Shown here in pieces: positions 1 to 13,294 of a DNA stretch of 64,000 nucleotides. This DNA comes from Protonemura montana. Taxonomy: Eukaryota > Arthropoda > Insecta > Plecoptera > Nemouridae. The translations under genes and the position numbers were made by a program. The first letter of the stretch is position 1. The number at the start of each line of letters is the position of its first letter. The notes under the pieces were generated by a model. The model saw only the letters and a list, made by a program, of their open reading frames with translations, was not told the DNA's origin and did no database searches. Location: NCBI GenBank assembly GCA_947568835.1, contig OX387602.1, positions 17,349,021 to 17,413,020 on the forward strand. The letters are read 5' to 3'.

Positions 1-2256
1 TTATAACCTTCGTGTAGAACGAGGATGACACAAATTATGGATGCAATATTGTCATTTTGTTTTTAGGAAAAAAACCGCTTTCGTACAAATGTGGGTAGCT
101 AAATTGTGCATCTTGTTCTTCTGGTAGAAACAGGTATAGACCACATACCGTTCCTGTATAATGAATTTCTTGAAATAACAGGATTCGTAGGGTTGACTGA
201 GATTGCATATATTGCATAGCGTTTTCAAATCTATACACTATTTTAAACACGTGGTGTGCCTGTAAATTTAATGCATAATATTAAGAATTCTCCGCTTAAA
301 CCTCTCGAGGAATCGGAGTGGCAAGTCCTACAATTTCACCAATCCGCAAAGCTTGATCCAGATATCCGATCGCTGGGGAATGAAACGAAATGATTTTAGG
401 GTGCAACTGCGACCTCTGCCACACTGTGAAACGGATTAAAAAAATGGCATCGGAAAAGTTTTTTTTTTTTTTTTACTCTTTTCCCCTTACAAGTCGTTTA
501 TCAGCTGCATTAATCGGGGTACCCTCTCAAGGGCATTGTTCTTCCGGGAAAACAATAGACCCGTTCGGGTGGTGGGCCCCGTTTTGACAGCGTGGACCCC
601 CTGGTTTATTGGTGGCGGAAAATGTAGAGGTGCAGATGCGACGTTGCTGACGCCGACGCCGAGAGGAGACTAGCGACGCCGCCGTTGCATTGTACAAGGC
701 GATACCAGCTTGATGTGAAAGAAACCGGAGGCATTTTATCGCACATGATTAATGGTGTCGCTCGCGATAGAAAAACGCTTAGACACAAAGTTTGATGTAT
801 TTATATTGGCTCGCAATTTATCGTTAATATTATTATTAAATATTGAAGGATGCGTTGCGAAAAATAGTTAAATTGATGAGCGGGTCTCTTTTTTTTGTGC
901 GTTTGCCCGGTGGTGGAGGGGTATTTTTTTTTTAGAATTTTTCGGAAAAATGACTAGTTGCTTTTGGAAAAAAGAGAAATGCGTATAAAAGATCGCGTAT
1001 AGCGCTGTGACCGCTATCTTAATTTCCACTCTGATATCAAATGCAGGGGATACATGATTTGCCCTTCCCATGTACCGGGAATGATTTGAAACCTGTGTAT
1101 TCTACTCGGTTGTTTACACTCTGCAAGCTGTATTACAAAGCAAACACAATATAAACGTATGCAAAAACAAATCTCCGTGCTATGAATTAGTACAAACAGG
1201 TAGTATGATGATAAATTTATACATTAGCTATCAAGTCCCACCCACCCACTCACACACACGCATGCAATTTTTTTGCTCGGAGGCGTCACGTTTCTTGTGC
1301 AAACACATCACAAAATTCCCCCTTCCACAGTGAAAATTGTTATTATGACATCTGTTATATGGGAACCACTCTGAAAAGCACGCTAAACCAAACATGAAAC
1401 GCACGACTAACTGGTGTTGGTAGTGTTTGTCCCTGCCGCCGTGGCCGTGGCTGTTTCATGCGTGGGTGTTGTCCGAACATCATCAACAGACGCCCGGGGT
1501 GTCTAGGCTCTGAAATAATCACACGGCTGCTGCCGGCTGGAGGCTAACTCTGCAGGTTTCAGCCACCCCTTTGATGCTATAAGGGCTCAAACTTCGAGTT
1601 TAGAGGGAGATTACTTAATTATGATTGCTAATGGATATAACATGCACTTTGGGACACAAGATAGTGTACGTATAGGTGATTTAAGAGGCGGTTTAGGGCG
1701 CTAGGAACTTGTGTATTTGGACTTATGTGAAGCCAGGTACGTGTAGGTCTATCGACTTCTTGAGTGAAATTGGATGAATGTTTAGCTTGGTTTTAAATTT
1801 ATTTGGTTCTGCTACTTTTATATCTCTGAGATTTCATGATCTTAGTGCATTTGATGGATAGGCTTTCCTTATGGCTCAAAGTTCACCTGCACGACCTACA
1901 GTGCAGTTCGGATTCACTGCGAAATATTAATAATATATGCATCACCTTCAGTGAGAAAATCTAGTCAGTATTGAATTCTTGCTGCTAAATTTAGTTATAG
2001 TTTTTTATTTTTCTATTTTCGATCGAAATGTCTGATAGAATTGCGATCTGAATTTCTGATCGAATATCACGATGTGTACCTTTCCGTTTCCTCAGCGTAT
2101 ATCGAGCGTACAATATTTGGTCGAAGGATAGACGATAAGCAAGGCACCACAGAGACGTATCTGCCAGGAGAAAAATATCAAACAATTTATCCTGAACATA
2201 AAGTGGATGGAAAAGTATAAGAAACTTGTCAAAAGAGAAACTAGGAACGCGACAGG

Positions 2257-2275
2257 CACACACACACACACACAC
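2257..2275. repeat. (CA)n microsatellite
   Basis: A perfect CA run of 19 nt is followed by an interrupted CA-rich tail to about 2293. Shorter CA-rich tracts lie near 1249, 7302 and 57863. Confidence 0.95.
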
Positions 2276-2691
2276 TCACACAGATACAGACACAAAAGTT
2301 ACAATCAACATAGCCTCCGTTATGGCGAATCTGTCATTTCTAAAATACATGATGCAATAGAATTGAAGTGTTGTGTCGTGTTGTCTGCTGTAGGTGGGCA
2401 AAAAGTTTGCTTACTTGGTGGTGGTTCCATCTCGCTGTGCGCTCACTGAGAGCTTTTCATTGTGGTACTTTGGTTGGCGACGTCGTCTGCGTCGTCAGCG
2501 CCGGGACGCCCGTCGTCAGGAGCCGAGCGTTTCTGAGAGGAGGCTCATCACGTGCCACCACCTCTTCAATCTATATTGTGAGCCGCACGTAAACTCAGTT
2601 TCACCGACGTGAAATCTGACAAATTTTCAATCAAATCTTTTCGATATTTGGTGGAGTTGGCATGGCAGATTTCGACTAATGCGGCAAGAGA

Positions 2692-2709
2692 GGGGGGGGG
2701 GGGGGGGGG
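2692..2709 (+). repeat. Poly-G run, G18
   Basis: Eighteen consecutive G on the + strand in otherwise mixed sequence, flanked by GAGA-type purines. It is one of eight G or C homopolymers of at least 16 nt in the window and has strong G-quadruplex potential. Confidence 0.95.
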
Positions 2710-5700
2710 AGAAAAGTCTGAGCGGGCACGTCTTAGGAACTTAGTTCGGTTATTAGTTGAGGCAAAGGCTGAACTTGTCGTCTATTTCATCTGAAACAAC
2801 GCCAACGCACGAGACGTGTGGCTTTCGTAGAAAACAATTCGGTGGCGTGTGATTTTTCCTGATGATGGACGTTAAAATCGAGTGTTTTTCTTCCTGGTTA
2901 ACACTTTTGAAAGTATACACACAAGTGAATTGCAATTGTAATTGTAGAGTTATAGCCAACCCGCATACTTTACAAATTATTCAGATCAATCTTGTATAGA
3001 TTTACGTCCATGCACAGTTCGAACCCTTACTGTTGCAAATGCATCAATCTGTGACGTCCGCGAGTCAACAGCAGAATTAGACAAATCAACTATTGTCACG
3101 TCAATAATTAATAGTTGCCGTTGTAGAGAAGAAATTACTCTGCTATTTCTAGCCCTTGTTGTTTGCAACATGCATGGAAAATAAACGTCATGCAGCACAG
3201 ATTTCAATAACGATCAGTATCGCCAGAACAAATCAGCTAATATCATTACGAAGCCTAATCACACAATGGTATTATTGCATTCGGTGAACATAATTTTATA
3301 TCAGTTCTAATGCAAAATGTAATCTCTATACAATTTCGGTGGTTACAACACAATGGGATCAAGCACTAATATCGCTTCTATTCTAGTTTCCATTTTCATA
3401 TTTTACACTAATTTTACAACACAATTTCCACGTATTTGCGGTAAATTATTCCCCAGGCGCATTCCTGCTTGGATTAAATTATATGCCGCTACAAAAGACA
3501 TCGTGCTATGATAATAATAGAGGAGGATAGCAGACCCAGCACGTATAAATCTACTTTGACTCGTCCATGTACGCGTAGTAGATTGTGTCGTGAATTCCAA
3601 GCTGTATGGAATTTCTCTCGATTTGTACCTTCACCCATGAGTGTAGGCCGTGACACGAATGTCCGGCCTCTTTCTCTGACATGACTTCGCCTCATCTGTT
3701 GTCACAAGGAGGCACACAAGACGCCCTAAACCAAGTCGGCGTCGGCGACTTCTGCAGAGAGAAAGAATCCGACCGACTCTTATTGAACCCTGCACACAGA
3801 GAAATCTTTCTATATAAAACGAGAAATGCTGACTGGGACACCGATGAGACAGAACCAATTTCCACCGACTCGGACATTACCTTATCGAGAGGTCGTGCCT
3901 GGAATAAGCTTATCTAAACCACTAGCGAAGTCTAAGGGGCTGGGATTTGCTGCAAGTGGCCACTCTTGGACCTCGGTTTACTCGGATGGAAATGGAGATT
4001 TTCAGAGCGCTTTTGGAGAGCGGTTAGTTATTTTGGACGGCGTTTTTGGACTGTCTTGAATTGGTACTATCGTTCGTTGATTGCTGCCTTTATATTAAGA
4101 AATATATTTTTGCACCAAACTGGTGATCCAAACAGTATAAACCTTTATAACAAAAAAAAAAACCCCCAGGTCTTTGTTATACGACGATTAAGTACACCTT
4201 AGGTAATGATTTCCAACTACAATCATTCAGCACTATTGCTGACACATGCTTTATTTCATCTACTCTAGACTTGAAAGTGTTCTGGTCAGAGATATATACA
4301 CCCAACCGCTGTCAGATATCGAGATAGCGAACCACAGGGAAGAGCCTGAGAGAGAAAGAGAGCGAACGAAAGCAGAGAAAGCCTTACTCGGACCCCAAAT
4401 ATCGTTTTCCTTTAATAACACGCCACTCGGACGGTCACCAAATCTCACCACGTGGTCCGGCCGAACGTGATCTGCGGGTCTGTGTGCAAAGGAATGCGTG
4501 TGTGTTAGTGCGCGTCATGATGGCAGCAATTACGTCAGACGATCGCGTTTGCACGGAATCGGAATCCCACCGCCGGCCGCCATTGTAGAGAGTGTGCAAA
4601 TAACGATTACATGCACGGCACCAGGCTAACAAGACATCGGCATACAGAAACACATACATGCACGCGAATATACACAGGTAATGCACACAACAATGGTAGA
4701 AACAGTAACAAATGGCGCTCCTCGATCCCAATTAGCTTGACAAGATATGCAATTAACCTGTGTTTTGAGTTGCCTGTGGTTGATGTGGTAGTGGTGTATT
4801 ACTGACCGTTGCTGACGTGTGGATTGTGGATTGCGGTGACGGCTACCTCGCTTTGCTTACACAAGAGGTTGTATAATTGCGTTCTGGAGAGCCCGCTGTT
4901 CATCTCTATATTGAAGCTACTTTTCATATTTTTGTCGCCACATTGGAGTAGTATTTTCTACGCATTTTGAATTCTGCCGTTTGGATATAGAACAAGGAAA
5001 TCATATTTGACGTTGAAAATATTTGACGGTTAATATTGGACGTGTGTAATTGGTACGCCGTGACCAGGCCTTGTTTGTGATTGTTTCTGAATGCGTGGTG
5101 TTTATGACGGGGAACATCGTGATTCAGTTGAAGGAAGTTAAAGTTATAGGATGCTTGAGTTGTTTTTGGAATGACATGACAGTTTAAATGACAAAACGGA
5201 GAATTATATCAGTCTGCAAGTCTTTACATCTATAAAACTTATATAGTGGTGCGTACAAAACGCTGGGCGCGATTGCGTTGAAACATTTTCGCTATCTTAT
5301 CTGATTGAAAGTTAGGACGGGTTTTCGATTGACAAAATTATAGTCGAGCATATAATTTTGCTGGCACGCGGTCTAGCTATTTTCCCCACGATGAGAATGC
5401 AATTTTATTAGAACTCTCCGTCGTGCATTCTCGATGTTGTAAGTTATTGCCATCTACGAATGAAAATGACAAGACAATAACTTTTAGTAGGCACTTAAAG
5501 ATCTACCGACTCCATGTCTGCCTACTGTAAATCCTTCCTAATTATAATTACTTAGAACTTGTAACAAGGAATTGCAATTACGTTCTCTAGGTGTAACGCG
5601 TGTTTGTGTCAGGCCGTAAGTGGATTTAGCCTGCACTGCGATACGCATTTATTAATACCCGTCTAATTCGTATTTAAATCCAACTTTATCTTGTTTAGTT

Positions 5701-7452
5701 TGCGCGTGTTCTAGACGCGATGGTTCATCGTCGCCATCTCAGCTGTTGTCTCTTATTTATTACCTGTTGCCACTCTATCATGTTACCTGTCTGCAATCGC
5801 CACCTATGCCAATCACTATCCCCCCTGGTTTATTTTGCCATTCGTTATATCTGTCCCCTCGCTTTCACTTCTTCGACCACCTAATTCCTGGTTCCGTAAT
5901 CATTTCCTTCTTATTTCCAGCCTACGGTCTCAGTTATTCACTCCCCAGAATTCATCGTGGCGTTTCCAGCACCCCCTTCTATCTATTCATAAATTATAAT
6001 TAAATCGGACTCCTCTCGTTTTTTTTTGCATCATTCTTCACTTATATTTCTCCACCTCTTCACTTCCTCAAATATGCCATTTTCATTCATTTTCCTCTTC
6101 AATCATAAGTTCATAACTTTTTCCTCAAATCTCTTATTTCTCCATCTTATGCTTCCTTCCTTTTCTGCCATCAGCTGTAATCCTTTCATTTCCCGTTTTT
6201 CCAGCATTAATAACGATGTGACCAACCTACGGCAGAAAACAGACTTTCTGGAAATCTTAACAATTGAAAACACGCGTTTTAGAAAAAGCAACTCGAAATG
6301 AGGACAGATATGCCAATGCCTAGAGCACAAATGTGTCGCGCAAACGCTGTAAACAAAATTACAGTTTACATTTTGACACAAAAACGCACTTTATGGTGTA
6401 CCTGACAAATAATGCATGTCAGCCTGGCGTTCTTTACTCGGAACACATGTTTAAAATTTCAATGATATACACTAAAAGAGCGAGCCTTGGCCTCGGCTAG
6501 ATTCGATAACATGCGAGAACAGACGAAACCCGTCCACACACCTATGATGGACCATCGTGCTGAAATCTGCTAGAGAAGCAATTTAACCAGGCAATGTCTT
6601 TCTTCTAGATGCATGACTTTTCTTCGACTTTTGACGGTTGAGCCAGCGCCCGTCAAGTGTGTAACATAGCATCGCTTTACGCTTGGCGTGCTCTTTATTA
6701 TTCCATGCTATTCCAAGTGTACATCATTATTATTACTTTCTCAGCTTGAATGATCTCTGCACTCGCATGCATGATTGATGGTTAAAACAGACGGCACATT
6801 TCATGCGAAGCGGCTTGCATTTTAGCATTTACGGGGAAACCATTTTTTTTTTTACTTCCAGACAGCGTTCGATCAATTACGTACAACGCCCGGCTATTTC
6901 TTTTCCTCTCACATGCAAATAAATATATGAGTATGCACTGAAGGTTATGGAGATTTTTTTTTCTTCCACGGATGATTTACCTGGCGTTTCGAGCTTCATC
7001 TCTACCGAAACGCTTTCCACGCCAACATTCAAGCAGCGAACCCGGCACCTCCACCCCTACCACAGCGTTATAAAAACCCCGAGAATCACACTGAACCATT
7101 ACTCATATTAATTCATAGATTAACAAATAGAGCCTCTCGACTAAATTAGGTAATTCCTCACTCGGAGGCCGCCTGAAGCCGCGCGATTGCGACCAGCCGC
7201 ATCCTATCCCTGCTTCGAGCATCCAAGATGGCCGACGAAGCCACCGTCACCGCTACCGCCACCACTGCCGCCATCAGCGCAATATGCGAGGCAATATTTC
7301 CACACGCACACACACGCATACGAGCGCGCCCACACCTACACCTACACGCACGTGGCACTTTCATTTGTCAACGGGATGGCAGACAGCGTTGGCTACATCA
7401 GCTAGTCGTGCCATAGACCGCCATTCTTTGTGTCTGGAGGACGCCTTTGCTT

Positions 7453-7473
7453 TCTCGGCGCGCGGCGCCGAGA
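7453..7473. repeat. GC-rich hairpin, 9-bp stem and 3-nt loop
   Basis: The arms TCTCGGCGC and GCGCCGAGA are perfect inverted repeats around the loop GCG, with two further T:G wobbles possible outside. A 9-bp stem with a short loop is expected about once or twice by chance in 64 kb, so this may be incidental. Confidence 0.6.
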
Positions 7474-10400
7474 GGCCGTGTGTGTGAGTGTGTTATTAGG
7501 TCTCTTCGTCCGATTAGACGCCGGTACGCGGCTCGCATTCCTTGCAGGATCCTCCAGGACGCATAGATCATGACGTGCAGCTCTGGGTATATATATAGGC
7601 CTTTTGCTCGCTTCGCTGGCTCGTTGGCGGACTCAGGAATGAGAATTCTTGGCTCACTTGAATCTTTTTTTTTTCTTTTATCTGATTCTCAAAAGATCAC
7701 AAGTGAAAATATTTTACTTGGTTCATACTAAGCCAGCCAAATGTCGGCATCTCTTTTTCTCTGAAGATATCTCGGGGAAGTATAGGGCACGCCCTTAAAT
7801 TCGGCTTCGTAGTACAAAATGCCTTTGAAAGGGTCGTGGAGAGCAGGGAACGTTTGTTTCGGCCCTACGATCGCTTGCTGGCTGGCTTTCTCGTTTTACT
7901 ACATCCTTCGGGCTGGTATCATGATCTTGATTCTCGACAAAAGCAATATTTTTTTCACCTGTTGGGAATGGCGTTTGCTTTAATTTGACATCCGCTCTGG
8001 GAACCGCTTTTAAATATCACGAACCCGAGCACAATAAATTTCCTTCCTTACATTTATCGTGTATCCTTGTTAGCGGCGCTGTTTTTAATTATCGCGATAA
8101 AATGGGATTGCTACACATTTTTCACGAAATTTGTGTGTGAATATATTACTATCTGTTACGTGCTAAAAACTTGTAAATTACACGACAGAGTGTATCAAAC
8201 AGGTCCGAACTTAAAGTTCGATGTACCCTTTGCCCGTGCCACCACTTGTATTCCCCATCTTCACCAGGTTGCAAGCACCATATCTTTAAGTGTTCTTAGT
8301 GATGGAACCTATTATAGTTTCACCTGGGACTCTCCGGGAAGGGGTTAGCAGCTTTCATTAGGTGCGAATTCAAGAAGTGGGTTCTATATGATCAGACCGT
8401 TTCTTCGAAGTGGTGGAGGGTAGGTGTTTATAGGTCTTTGTGACGTGTTTATCGCCTGCGTGCGGGGCGGGGCAGTCACTGCGGCAAGGGGAAGCATCTT
8501 AGGCAGATGCCTTTACACCTTCTACCATCTTCTACACTCTCCTTGCCGATTAATTAAACATACCACAGTTTATAGGCATATAATCTACCACTTACCTATA
8601 TATGTAGAACTATAAATTAAGTAAATTTTGGTACTGCACTCTGGTACACTTACACGCCAAGCACGACCGAGGTCGAAGGCAAAAGAGTTTTGCCGTTCGT
8701 TAGAACTGTTTTCAAAGACGAGTTGCGTGTGCCCTGAAGCGGCAAGTATACTGGAGCCTTGCTCGGAAAGCCTGCTCATCGCTGTTAGTTTTCCGGTGGC
8801 ATGCTGATTACCTACCCAGCTTGCCAGCAATCTAAAATGTAAATAGCGAATATTTGATTGCGATTCGCACGGCTACAACAAACATCTCTTGGCTTGGAAA
8901 CAATGATATCTTTTAGTGAAAAGTAATGCCAACCGAGATAAAACCTAACCGCTTCATCCCCTGTATTGTACTACTGACACAGCGGCCACCCCTTATAGAA
9001 GAGCAATAATCCACTAGCACGGCGCTGGCATCGTCGCCGAGGCTTCGAATTAAGATAAGGGGTATAGATATGGCCACTCTTGATGTGTTTTAGAGCACAT
9101 CTTTTTTATGGCGCTGGTTTAACTGGAGATCTGTAGAGCTAGTCGTCTGATCCCTTGGTCGCGGTGGTCCGGTCATGGTGTTGTATGGAAGCGTTGGACA
9201 AAAAGCTTGCTCACTCTCGACCCGGCGACGACGGTGGTGACGGCTTGCTGCGCTATATTTCAGCTTGGCCGCGTGTTCCTGCAGTGGCTTTCTAAGCGAT
9301 ATCCGATAGATCCGAGCTCCGGGGCCAAACGCCCAAAACCACACTCCGTCTCTGTAAACCATGTGCAGGGCACGAGTTGCCCTGCAGGGATGGGATCCAG
9401 GACACTAATTATTGCTGTTGAAATTGTTACTTCGAAGGTAGAAGAACTCATGAATCCTTGTTAGCTGAAATCTAATTTAGATTAGAGCTGTCAAGCAAAT
9501 CCGGACGACGCGCTTCTGCCAGGCAACCGCGAATGATTTTCCCGATTAAAACTGACTTTCCTAAGACTTTTTCCCGGAAAACTGCGTCGCCTGAACGAAA
9601 TGTCGCTTCGTTATTTCCCTTTTCAAAAGTTATTTCGACACAAAAAAAGAGAGAAACTCTTCTAACAACACAAAACAAGACAAGTTTCAAGTTAGAAAAA
9701 AGTATAGAAAAAGTAGCTGGCTATGTAGCTCTAAAAATATATGTGTATTCGGTTCGTTTCTTTTTGTGATATTTGCAACGATTCTCAGCCGCTTCCATTT
9801 GAGAATGGTTCCAGAATTTTGCTGTCCCCAATATGGCTAATCTCGTTTGGGAATTGGGAGTTGTGCGAGTTCTGGGAGCCCAGAGCTCCCTTATTCTCCT
9901 GTCTTCGACACTCGTGTCATACGGACAGTCAATTAGCGTTGATATTGACAGGTGGTATCAATATCACACGTTAGAGACGTTAATAGGTAGCATCGGGGAT
10001 GGGGGAGACGCCACGAGGGTCGACGGCGGCGGCGACGGCGTTGGCGGCGTCGGTTCACAGAGCTACATTTCCATCTCACCACGTGGGCGCGCTGCAGAAG
10101 TCACGCAGGGTGGCCAACTGTCCAAGCTGACGGCTCTGATTAGCGTCCCCATGCCCGGGTGCTAATGAAGATAAAGCGATATCATGTTAAATTAGTTCGG
10201 CTGGCAATCTCAAAGATTGAACGGGCGTCGAGCAAGTCTTGCGATCATCTCGGAGAGCTGCATTTATCCGGGCAAGGTTGAAATGCTAGCGATGCTACGC
10301 CACCGCACCGAGCCGTGCAGTTTGCCATGTTGAATATTCTTGCCAGCTCCTGGCGCGGACTAACTTTTAGGATCATTTCACATGGAATTCATATTCCTTG

Positions 10401-12709
10401 GCGCTGCGCGGAGTTTCCTTATATTTCTGGAAAACTTTCATGAACGGCAATTTCCTTCAAGAAACTACTTTCCATACGAAAATTCCTATATATCCTTCCT
10501 CTAATTGAAAATTAATTCCAACAACACTTTTTTCCCGACCCGTATTTTAAATAACGACGAAAAGATCTCCTGACGCAAAAATCTCCGCGGCAAAAAACTA
10601 ACGTAGCTCATTATCGCAATCGCTCTGGAAAGTTTGCTAACTAGATAAACGGCGTCTCATTAGAGCCAGCTCTTGGTGTCTGCTCTTCTTTATTCGTCTC
10701 TTCAGTGGCATTGTTCTTGCATAATAACGTGCTTGGCTGAAGCAGAGCTTCGCCTTCGTTGCCCCCGTCTCACGGCTTCGCGAAACGTCTGCACCCGCGT
10801 GATGAGACGTCGGCAGCTAGCAACCTCTCGTCAGATGGCACACCGTGCTGCAGCTTACATACTAAGTGCGAGCTTCGCTCAGCGGCGCTCAGGAGCCCGC
10901 TCATCTGCATGGGTATTGCTGCTTGCATCGTCCGCCGCCCCCCGCCACCTTCGCTGCCTCCCGCCGCTGTCGCGTAGGGGATGAAAGGTGTGGGCGGACG
11001 TGTCATATTAATATAGGATGCCGCCGGGCTCGGGCAACCGCAATCAGGGAGTCGAACTGGGCGCCCCGTAATGACGCGACATGCACGATCCGCTGCGGTC
11101 ACCCCTGCCCACCCCTCCCCTTGCACTCCCCTAGCACTGATATGTCATGTGCTTGGCGATGGAAAGTTGTTAGTCGTAGTTCTACTGTTTTAGATTTGCG
11201 CGAGTTCCGATCAAATTTGTTATCTCTCATGTTTGCGAATGTTTCGTGAGGAAATAGATTGTTTCAATTCGGAAAAACAAATTCGCTGTTCGCTTACGAT
11301 GATTTATTTCCGGTGAAAAAAATCACGAAAGAAAATTGATGAAAACTTTGTGTACCCGATGTGATTTTCGAGTGAAATATAAACGTGGCTTTTGGATAGA
11401 TTTCTATATTAGAGTCAATACTTTTATTTCTCCGTACTCGAAGTCAATTTGTCTTATTTTTTTTCGAGCTATAACTGCAGAGATTTATGCCGCGACAGGC
11501 CCACTAAATACGGCTGCACGCTTTCCTCGACCTTTCGGCTATCATTCACGGCTTAACCGCGATAACTTTGTCTACCCCTTGCTGCGCCAGGCGCTAGGCA
11601 CTGGGGAGAAGGAAAGAATATCGCATGATGGAGCTGCACGAGCTTTATTAGCATTAGACAATTTTCCGTGTCATCTCCTCTCGTCTACCCGGGAAATTTG
11701 TCTTGCTAGAGATGGGCCCTAGACCCGCCAACCCGCCCGCAATTTGTCTCCCCCGCCCCTGCACCCGCCACCAGACCCACCCACCAGTGCGGCGGTATAG
11801 CGCCCACCCAACCCATCGCTTCTCTTAGATCAACTTCTTACGACGCTAACACAACTCCTGATGGTTATTACCCGTAGTATTTTCATTACAAGGACAATCT
11901 GGTCTCATCTTCGCCTTGGGCCGCGGCTGCCGCGGCTGCCGCGCAAGCGATGGGGCTGGTCCCCCGACCGGGCCACCAAAGAGGGCGCGGGGAACGGAGA
12001 CGGCGCGACCCTGCAGGATTAAGACGTGGCCGCTGCACAAAAAAACCACGCCGGGGAGTCGGGACCGAATCAAGTTTCCCTGTGAACAAAACAATGGTTG
12101 CTGGATCAAAGTCTCAGAGTTCGATTCTCACATGTTGCTGTTCACAATGGGCGGCGGAAAAACACAGACATTAACCTTTTTGTGGCACTTTTTTCTCGAC
12201 TTGAGTGGGTGCACTCGCATCGTAAACACTCGCTCGAAGCATTCGGAAAGTAAAGAGAAAACTTTTGAAAATTAGTATCGGTAAAGTGCCTTTTCATTTT
12301 CCTTGTGTTCGGTCCGTTATGGTTGGCGTGAGTAAAGCTTTCTTTTTCTACGACGGAGGATGCGTATCAGTCGAGTCGGGGCGTCTCCTGGCTCACTCAT
12401 CCACTCTTATACCGTTGAAATTCATAAAACCGTACGTCCTTACGCTGCCTACACCGACGCAACCGGCGCTCGAAATGTGAATAAACGTGAAGAGCGGCAT
12501 TCTATGACGCGCGCCGAAATGACACCCCGGATAAACTTAAGGCCCACTTTTTGCGTCGGGTACCTCCCGGAATAACGGTTGAAAATAGAGGAAAACCCTG
12601 TCCCGTTGCATGAGATGAGCCATAAAATCCAAGCGACCATCGCCGGAGACTGAAATGTCCACTGAATTTGAGCACGTTCATCCCTGTGCTGGGGGGCATG
12701 AGAAGGTAT

Positions 12710-12730
12710 GGGGGGGGGGGGTATACCCCC
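12710..12730. repeat. G12 run fused to a GGGGGTATACCCCC palindrome
   Basis: Twelve G (12710-12721) run directly into TATACCCCC, so 12717-12730 is a perfect 14-bp palindrome. A pyrimidine-rich TCCTCCCTCTC stretch follows. Nothing suggests a gene here. Confidence 0.85.
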
Positions 12731-13271
12731 TCCTCCCTCTCGACGTAGCGCGTGCTTCGGGGTCGCGCGGACTCGAGTAACCCGCGACTTCAGGTCCATT
12801 TCACACTTAAACTATTGAGCCGGCGATTTTACGGGGTAATCAAGTTCACGGGTGACATTATACACACCGGCCGAGTCGTTTTACAACCGTGTGTTGCAAC
12901 TCTCCCCGTTTTGTAATTTGTTTGCTCTCGTGTTTTCAATCCCTTTGATGCAGCGAATCGCCACTCGAAAGTATTGCTGTTAATAACATTGCGATACTTG
13001 CTCGCGCTCATTTTTTATGCTCTCTTGCTCTCTGTGCTCCTGGTTTAATTAGTTTAATTAATTTTATTGCGTTTATTTGTGCAGATAATTATCAATTATG
13101 GGGCCTCCGAATTCAATTAGCGCGCAGAGTTTTACGCGCAAGTGTGAGGTCCGAAGAGTCGCGAAGTGGTATTGACCACGTGAATTGGTTGGTCCAATCA
13201 TGCGCTTATTTATGGAGTAAATTGAAAACATTTGAAATAAAATAAAAGCCAACCTGTGCTTTCTTCCTTTC

Positions 13272-13294
13272 TTTTTTTTTTTTTTTTTTTTTTT
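13272..13294. repeat. Poly-T run, T23
   Basis: Twenty-three consecutive T form the longest A/T homopolymer seen in the window. No open element or target-site duplication was recognised around it, so I do not call it the tail of a retrocopy. Confidence 0.9.

Noticed and set aside
12113-12128. B-box-like GAGTTCGATTCTC, and a second CAGTTCGATTCCCC near 62727
   Set aside because: No A box at the right distance and no acceptor stem; single B-box-like strings are expected by chance.
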